NCBI RefSeq assembly: GCF_013170705.1
Contig: NZ_CP033334.1
Span: 62,001 to 126,000, forward strand
Direction: 5' to 3'
Source: Mesorhizobium loti
GTDB lineage: Bacteria; Pseudomonadota; Alphaproteobacteria; Rhizobiales; Rhizobiaceae
DNA: 64,000 nucleotides
The notes beneath the pieces were generated by a model that worked only from the letters and a program-made list of their open reading frames with translations, ran no database searches and was not told where the DNA came from. Numbering within the stretch: the first letter of the stretch is position 1; every line of letters starts with the position of its first letter. Made by a program: the position numbers and the translations under genes. Shown one piece after another: positions 59,856 to 64,000 of the stretch.

Positions 59856-60709
59856 GCGGAGGCTCCCGCGGCAGAGGGAGCCGGCTCGAACAGCATGTCG
59901 GACACGGTCGGCAGCCGGTCGCCGACGGCGTTTTCCGGCAGAGCCGACAGCAACGCGCGCGTGTAGTTGCTCTTCGGCGATTCAAACAGCGACAGCACGT
60001 CGGCCTCTTCCATCTTGCGGCCCTTGTACTGGACGATGACGCGGTCGGCGGTCTCGGCGACCACGCCCATATTGTGGGTGATCATGATCAGGCCCATGCC
60101 GTATTTGGCCTGCAACGAGACCAGGAGATCGAGGATCTGCTTCTGGATGGTGACGTCGAGCGCGGTCGTCGGCTCGTCGGCGATCAACAGCTTGGGATTG
60201 CAGGCAATGGCGATGGCGATCATGACGCGCTGGCACTGGCCGCCCGACATCTGGTGCGGAAACGAGCTCAGCCGTTCCTCCGGATCGGCAATGCCGACCA
60301 GCTTCATCAGTTCGATGGCCCGCGCCCGGCGCTGAGCGCGATCCATGCCCATGTGGAAGCGCAGAACCTCCTCGATCTGGAAGCCGACCGTGAAGCACGG
60401 ATTAAGGCTGGCGATCGGTTCCTGGAAGATCATCGAAATGTCCTTGCCGACGATCTTGCGCCGTTCGGACGGACTGAGCTTCAACAGATCGACGCCGTCG
60501 AAGGCCATGCGGTCGGCCCTGACCGTCGCCGTATTGGGCAACAGCCCCATCACCGCCAGCATCGACACCGATTTGCCGGAACCGGACTCGCCGACGATCG
60601 CCAGCACCTCGCGCGGTTCGATCGAAAGGTCGATGCCTTGCACGGCCATGAACGGTCCGGCCGCGGTGTCGAAGGAAACGGTGAGGTTCTTGATCTCGAG
60701 CAGGGGCAT
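59852..60709 (-). CDS. dppD: Dipeptide ABC transporter ATP-binding protein
   Basis: A 285-aa ATPase. Walker [12 protein letters not shown], Walker [14 protein letters not shown], switch ITHNMGVV. The signature reads [11 protein letters not shown], with Cys in place of the second Q or R, a minor variation. Starts [13 protein letters not shown] at ATG 60709, directly after the permease gene (2 bp apart). Works as heterodimer with DppF. Confidence 0.93.
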
Positions 60710-60711
60710 GC

Positions 60712-61635
60712 TCACGACCTCTTCAGCTTGGGGTCGAGCGCATCGCGCAGACCGTCGCCGATCAGGTTGATGGCGAAGACGGTGATCAGGATGGCGAGGC
60801 CGGGGAAGGTCACCACCCACCAGGCGCGCAGGATGAACTCACGTGCTTCGGCAAGCATGGTGCCCCATTCCGGCGTCGGCGGCTGCGCGCCCATGCCGAG
60901 GAAGCCGAGCGCGGCCGCCTCGAGAATGGCGTTGGAGAAGGACAGCGTCGCCTGGACGATCAAAGGCGCGATGCAGTTGGGCAGGATGGTAACCAGCATC
61001 AGCCTGAGATGGCTGGCGCCGGCAACCTTGGCCGAGATTACATATTCGCGGTTCTTTTCCGCCATCACGGCGGCGCGGGTGAGCCGCGCGAAATGCGGTT
61101 GCAGCACGAAGGCGATGGCGATCATGGCATTGACGAGGCCAGGGCCAAGGACCGCGACCAGCACCAGCGCCAGAAGCAGCGACGGGAAGGCCAGGATGAT
61201 GTCCATGATGCGCATGATCAGCGTATCGACCCAACCGCGGCAATAACCGGCGAGCAGGCCGAGGATGACGCCGGAGATCAGCGCCGTGGTCACGACGACG
61301 AAGCCGATGGCCAGCGAGAAGCGTGAGCCGTAGATCAGGCGCGACAGCATATCGCGGCCGACGGCGTCGGTGCCGAGCAGGAACTGCGCATTGCCGCCCG
61401 CCTGCCAGGCCGGCGGCGTCAGGAAGAAGTCACGGAACTGATCGTCAGGCGAATGCGGGGCGAGCAGCGGCGCGAAGAGCGCGACCAGGATCAGCAGCGC
61501 GAAGACGAAGAGGCCTATCACCGCGCCCTTGTTGATGGAGAAGTAATGCCAGAATTCCGCGAACATCTGCAGCCGCGCGTCCTGCGGCTTGACGACGGTG
61601 GCGGCTTCGACGGTGGCTGGGCCTTCGTTGGTCAT
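60712..61635 (-). CDS. dppC: Dipeptide ABC transporter permease
   Basis: A 307-aa permease. It has a 35-residue cytoplasmic start, GAVIGLFVFALLILVALFAPLLAPH, LGTDAVGRDMLSRLIYGSRFSLAIG and EAA loop AVMAEKNREYVISAKVAGASHLRLMLVTILPN. One base separates its start from the dppB stop. Typical DppC size. Confidence 0.93.
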   Translation of the reverse strand: MTNEGPATVEAATVVKPQDARLQMFAEFWHYFSINKGAVIGLFVFALLILVALFAPLLAPHSPDDQFRDFFLTPPAWQAGGNAQFLLGTDAVGRDMLSRLIYGSRFSLAIGFVVVTTALISGVILGLLAGYCRGWVDTLIMRIMDIILAFPSLLLALVLVAVLGPGLVNAMIAIAFVLQPHFARLTRAAVMAEKNREYVISAKVAGASHLRLMLVTILPNCIAPLIVQATLSFSNAILEAAALGFLGMGAQPPTPEWGTMLAEAREFILRAWWVVTFPGLAILITVFAINLIGDGLRDALDPKLKRS

Positions 61636-61636
61636 G

Positions 61637-62644
61637 TCAATTGGCCCGTATGCGCGGGTTGATGACGGCGTAGAGCACGTCGACGATGAGGTTCACCGAC
61701 ATGACGATCAGCGCGATCAGAAGCAACCCGCCCTGGACGGTGAAATAGTCGCGCTTGGAAATGGCGTCGATCATCCATTTGCCGATGCCTGGCCAGGAGA
61801 AGATGCTCTCGGTCAGGATGGCGCCGGTGAGCAGCGTGCCGACCTGCAGGCCGATGGTGGTGACGACCGGGATCAGCGCGTTGCGGAAGGCATGCAGGCC
61901 GATGACGCGGCGCGGCGCCAGGCCCTTGGCACGCGCGGTACGAACATAATCCTCGCCCAGCACTTCGAGCATGGCCGAGCGCGTCTGCCTGGCGATGACC
62001 GCCAGCGGGATGGTGCCGAGCACGATGGTCGGCAGGATGAGGTGCGACACCGCCGAGCGGAATGCGCCCTTCTGCCCGGAAATCAGGGAATCGATGGTCA
62101 TGAAGCCGGTCACCGGCTTGAAGAAGTAGAGTAGGTCGATGCGGCCGGAGACCGGCGTCCAGTGCAGCGTGCCGGAAAAGACGATGATCAGCAGCAGCCC
62201 CCACCAGAAGATCGGCATGGAATAGCCGGCCAGCGCGGTGCCCATGGTGAGTTGGTCGAACCAGGAGCCACGGCGGATCGCGGCGAAGATGCCGAAGGCG
62301 ACGCCGAAGACGACGGCGAAGATCATGGCGAAGATGGCGAGTTCGACCGTTGCCGGGAACCGCACCAAGAAATCCTTCAGCACCGGCGTCTTGGTGGAAA
62401 ACGAGGTGCCGAAATCGCCGCTGAGGATGTTGGTCAGATAGGTCAGATATTGCTGCCAGATCGGCAGGTCGAAACCGAACTGGTGCATCAGTGCCGTGTG
62501 ACGTTCGGGCGACAGGCCACGTTCGCCCGCGAGCACCAGCACCGGATCACCGGGCAGGATGCGCACGAAGCCAAAAGCGAGGATGGTTATCCCGATGAAG
62601 GTCGGGATGATGAGGGCGAGCTTGCCGAGGATATAACGCAGCAT
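61637..62644 (-). CDS. dppB: Dipeptide ABC transporter permease
   Basis: A 335-aa permease starting MLRYILGKLALIIPTFIGIT, then RILPGDPVLVLAGERGLSPERH, a periplasmic loop, and the EAA loop SAMLEVLGEDYVRTARAKGLAPRRVIGLHAFRN. Ends VINPRIRAN. It follows dppA after a 50-bp spacer that contains a hairpin. Confidence 0.94.
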   Translation of the reverse strand: MLRYILGKLALIIPTFIGITILAFGFVRILPGDPVLVLAGERGLSPERHTALMHQFGFDLPIWQQYLTYLTNILSGDFGTSFSTKTPVLKDFLVRFPATVELAIFAMIFAVVFGVAFGIFAAIRRGSWFDQLTMGTALAGYSMPIFWWGLLLIIVFSGTLHWTPVSGRIDLLYFFKPVTGFMTIDSLISGQKGAFRSAVSHLILPTIVLGTIPLAVIARQTRSAMLEVLGEDYVRTARAKGLAPRRVIGLHAFRNALIPVVTTIGLQVGTLLTGAILTESIFSWPGIGKWMIDAISKRDYFTVQGGLLLIALIVMSVNLIVDVLYAVINPRIRAN

Positions 62645-62656
62645 GGCGGGCGAGGT

Positions 62657-62682
62657 GGGGCGGCACCTTGTGGCGCCGCCCC
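62657..62682 (-). promoter_or_regulatory. Intercistronic hairpin between dppA and dppB
   Basis: GGGGCGGC/GCCGCCCC, an 8-bp stem with a 10-nt loop, followed on the minus strand by CACC and no T run. Position after the binding-protein gene suggests mRNA stabilisation or partial termination. Confidence 0.6.
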
Positions 62683-62694
62683 GTTTCGCGAACC

Positions 62695-64000
62695 TTATTC
62701 GGCGATATCGACGCCGTCAAAGCGATGGATGCCGAGCGGATCCATCGCAAAGCCGGAGACGGTCTTCTGCATCGGCATGAACACCTTGGAATGGGCGAGC
62801 GTTGCCCACGGTGCCTGTTCCTTGAAGATGACCTGAGCCTGTTCGTAGAGCTTGGTGCGCTCGGCCTGGTCGGAAACCGTCTTGGCCTTGTTGATGAGCG
62901 CATCGAAGTCCTTGTTGCACCATTCCGCGCGGTTGTTCGAACCGACGGAAGCGCAGCTCAGAAGCACGCCGAGGAAATTGTCCGGATCGCCATTGTCGCC
63001 GGTCCAGCCGACGATGACGGCGCCGTCGTGATCGACCGCCGAAGCGCGCTTGAGGTACTCACCCCAATCATAGCTGACGATGTTGACGGTGACGCCGACC
63101 TTGGCGAAATCCGCCTGGATCAGTTCGGCGGTGCGGCGCGCGTTCGGCATGTAGGGGCGCGAAACCGGCATCGCCCAGACGTTCATCTTGAGATCCTTGA
63201 CGCCGGCTTCCTCAAGCAGCTTCTTGGCAGCGTCCGGATCGTACGGATCGTCCTTCACGTCCTTGTTGTAGGACCACATGGTCGGCGGGATCGGGTTGAT
63301 CGCCACCTGGCCGGCACCCTGGAAGACCGCGTCGATGATGGCCTTCTTGTTGATGGCCATGTTGAGCGCCTTGCGGACGCGCACATCGTCAAACGGCTTC
63401 TGCTGGGTGTTGTACATCAGCGCGCCGACGTTGAGGCCCTCCTGCTCGTCGACCTTCAGGTTCGCATCCGCCTGCAGGCCGGCAATGTCGGCCGGGGCCG
63501 GGTACGACATGATGTTGCACTCGCCGGCCTTGAGCTTCTGCGCGCGCACCGCCGGGTCGGTGGTGATGGCGAAGACCAGGTCGTCGATCTTCTGCTTGCC
63601 GCCCCAATAGTCCGGGTTGGCCTTGTAGCGGATGGCGGCGTCGGTCTGGTAGTCGACGAAGATGAACGGGCCGGTGCCGACCGGCTTCTGGTTGAACAGT
63701 TCAGGCGTCTTGTCGGCCTGCAGCTTGTCGGCATATTCCTTCGACACGACCGAGGCGAAGTCCATGCCCAGCGTCGGAATGAAGGTGATCGCCGGCTCCT
63801 TGAGGGTGAACTTCACCGTCATGTCGTCGACCTTCTCGACCTTGGTGATGTTGTCGCCGAACTGGTCATTGTAATACTGGTAGGCAATACCGGGAATGTA
63901 CTGGAACCACGGGCCGTTCTTGTCGACCTGACGCTGGAACGAGAACACCACGTCGTCGGCGTTGAAATCGCGCGTCGGGGTGAAATAGTCGGTGGCGGCG
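62695..64000 (-). CDS. dppA: Dipeptide ABC transporter substrate-binding protein, partial (5' end outside window)
   Basis: 435 codons of the C-terminal part of a family 5 binding protein. Visible segments: RDFNADDVVFSFQRQVDKNGPWF, PVGTGPFIFVDYQTDAAIRYKANPDYWGG, RVRKALNMAINKKAI and VIVGWTGDNGDPDNFLGVLLSCASVGSNNRAEWCNKDFDALI, the last typical of DppA/haem-binding type proteins including a pair of Cys. The signal peptide lies off the right edge. The frame continues to the window end. First gene of the leftward dppABCDF operon. Confidence 0.93.
   Translation of the reverse strand, partial: AATDYFTPTRDFNADDVVFSFQRQVDKNGPWFQYIPGIAYQYYNDQFGDNITKVEKVDDMTVKFTLKEPAITFIPTLGMDFASVVSKEYADKLQADKTPELFNQKPVGTGPFIFVDYQTDAAIRYKANPDYWGGKQKIDDLVFAITTDPAVRAQKLKAGECNIMSYPAPADIAGLQADANLKVDEQEGLNVGALMYNTQQKPFDDVRVRKALNMAINKKAIIDAVFQGAGQVAINPIPPTMWSYNKDVKDDPYDPDAAKKLLEEAGVKDLKMNVWAMPVSRPYMPNARRTAELIQADFAKVGVTVNIVSYDWGEYLKRASAVDHDGAVIVGWTGDNGDPDNFLGVLLSCASVGSNNRAEWCNKDFDALINKAKTVSDQAERTKLYEQAQVIFKEQAPWATLAHSKVFMPMQKTVSGFAMDPLGIHRFDGVDIAE

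Overview
The window looks like chromosomal DNA of a GC-rich alphaproteobacterium of the order Hyphomicrobiales, most probably Mesorhizobium or a close relative. This is inferred from the gene order dnaX-ffs-HIT-nudC and kdsB-pheA-cycM type cytochrome, the YejABEF importer with two binding proteins, the protein style, and a 100-bp dispersed repeat of the kind found between rhizobial genes. There are no rRNA genes, transposases, integrases, prophage genes or CRISPR arrays. One tRNA gene (Thr, anticodon CGT) and the small SRP RNA gene are present.

Layout. 1-6.2 kb is housekeeping: partial dnaX, SRP RNA (ffs), a HIT protein, nudC, a Dabb-domain protein, pheA, kdsB and a membrane-anchored cytochrome c. 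6.3-14.9 kb is a yej-type peptide importer operon with tandem binding proteins, ending in a 2-hydroxyacid dehydrogenase. 15-21.7 kb holds a P-loop kinase-like protein, a lipoprotein, a TPR-methyltransferase, the ligase-associated exonuclease/ATP-dependent DNA ligase pair, an uncharacterised membrane protein, tRNA-Thr and a YodC-type protein. 21.9-28.3 kb is a stress/envelope island: a secreted EF-hand protein, an ECF sigma factor with a probable anti-sigma factor and a periplasmic heavy-metal-sensor-like protein, two small GCG_CRPN-type secreted proteins bracketing a DUF1800/DUF1501 pair, and a flavin-binding protein preceded by a perfect FNR/FixK-type box. 28.5-31.9 kb is one 1135-aa LplT-PlsC-Aas fusion for lysophospholipid reacylation, with three TGAAC-N3-GTTCA operators upstream.

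32-56 kb is the most interesting part: a CoA-dependent aromatic (probably 2-aminobenzoyl- or salicylyl-type) catabolic supercluster. Leftward from about 38.9 kb run a cyclase/formamidase, an FAD oxidoreductase, a MarR regulator and the IorA/IorB 2-oxoacid oxidoreductase. Rightward run a paralogous FAD oxidoreductase, a complete family-5 ABC importer, a periplasmic VOC protein, a two-domain aryl-CoA monooxygenase/reductase, an SDR, a second MarR regulator, a crotonase, an acyl-CoA dehydrogenase and a RidA protein; then an LLM flavin monooxygenase, an HpcH/HpaI aldolase and an aminotransferase. Four palindromes centred on AAGC (38.94, 46.58, 53.74 and 54.63 kb) lie in promoter regions across this cluster and suggest one regulon, presumably read by one or both MarR proteins.

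56-64 kb is transport: an amino-acid binding protein and permease without an adjacent ATPase, a class V aminotransferase-like protein, and a leftward dppABCDF operon whose binding-protein gene runs off the right edge. All functional calls are from sequence motifs read by eye; no database search was possible.
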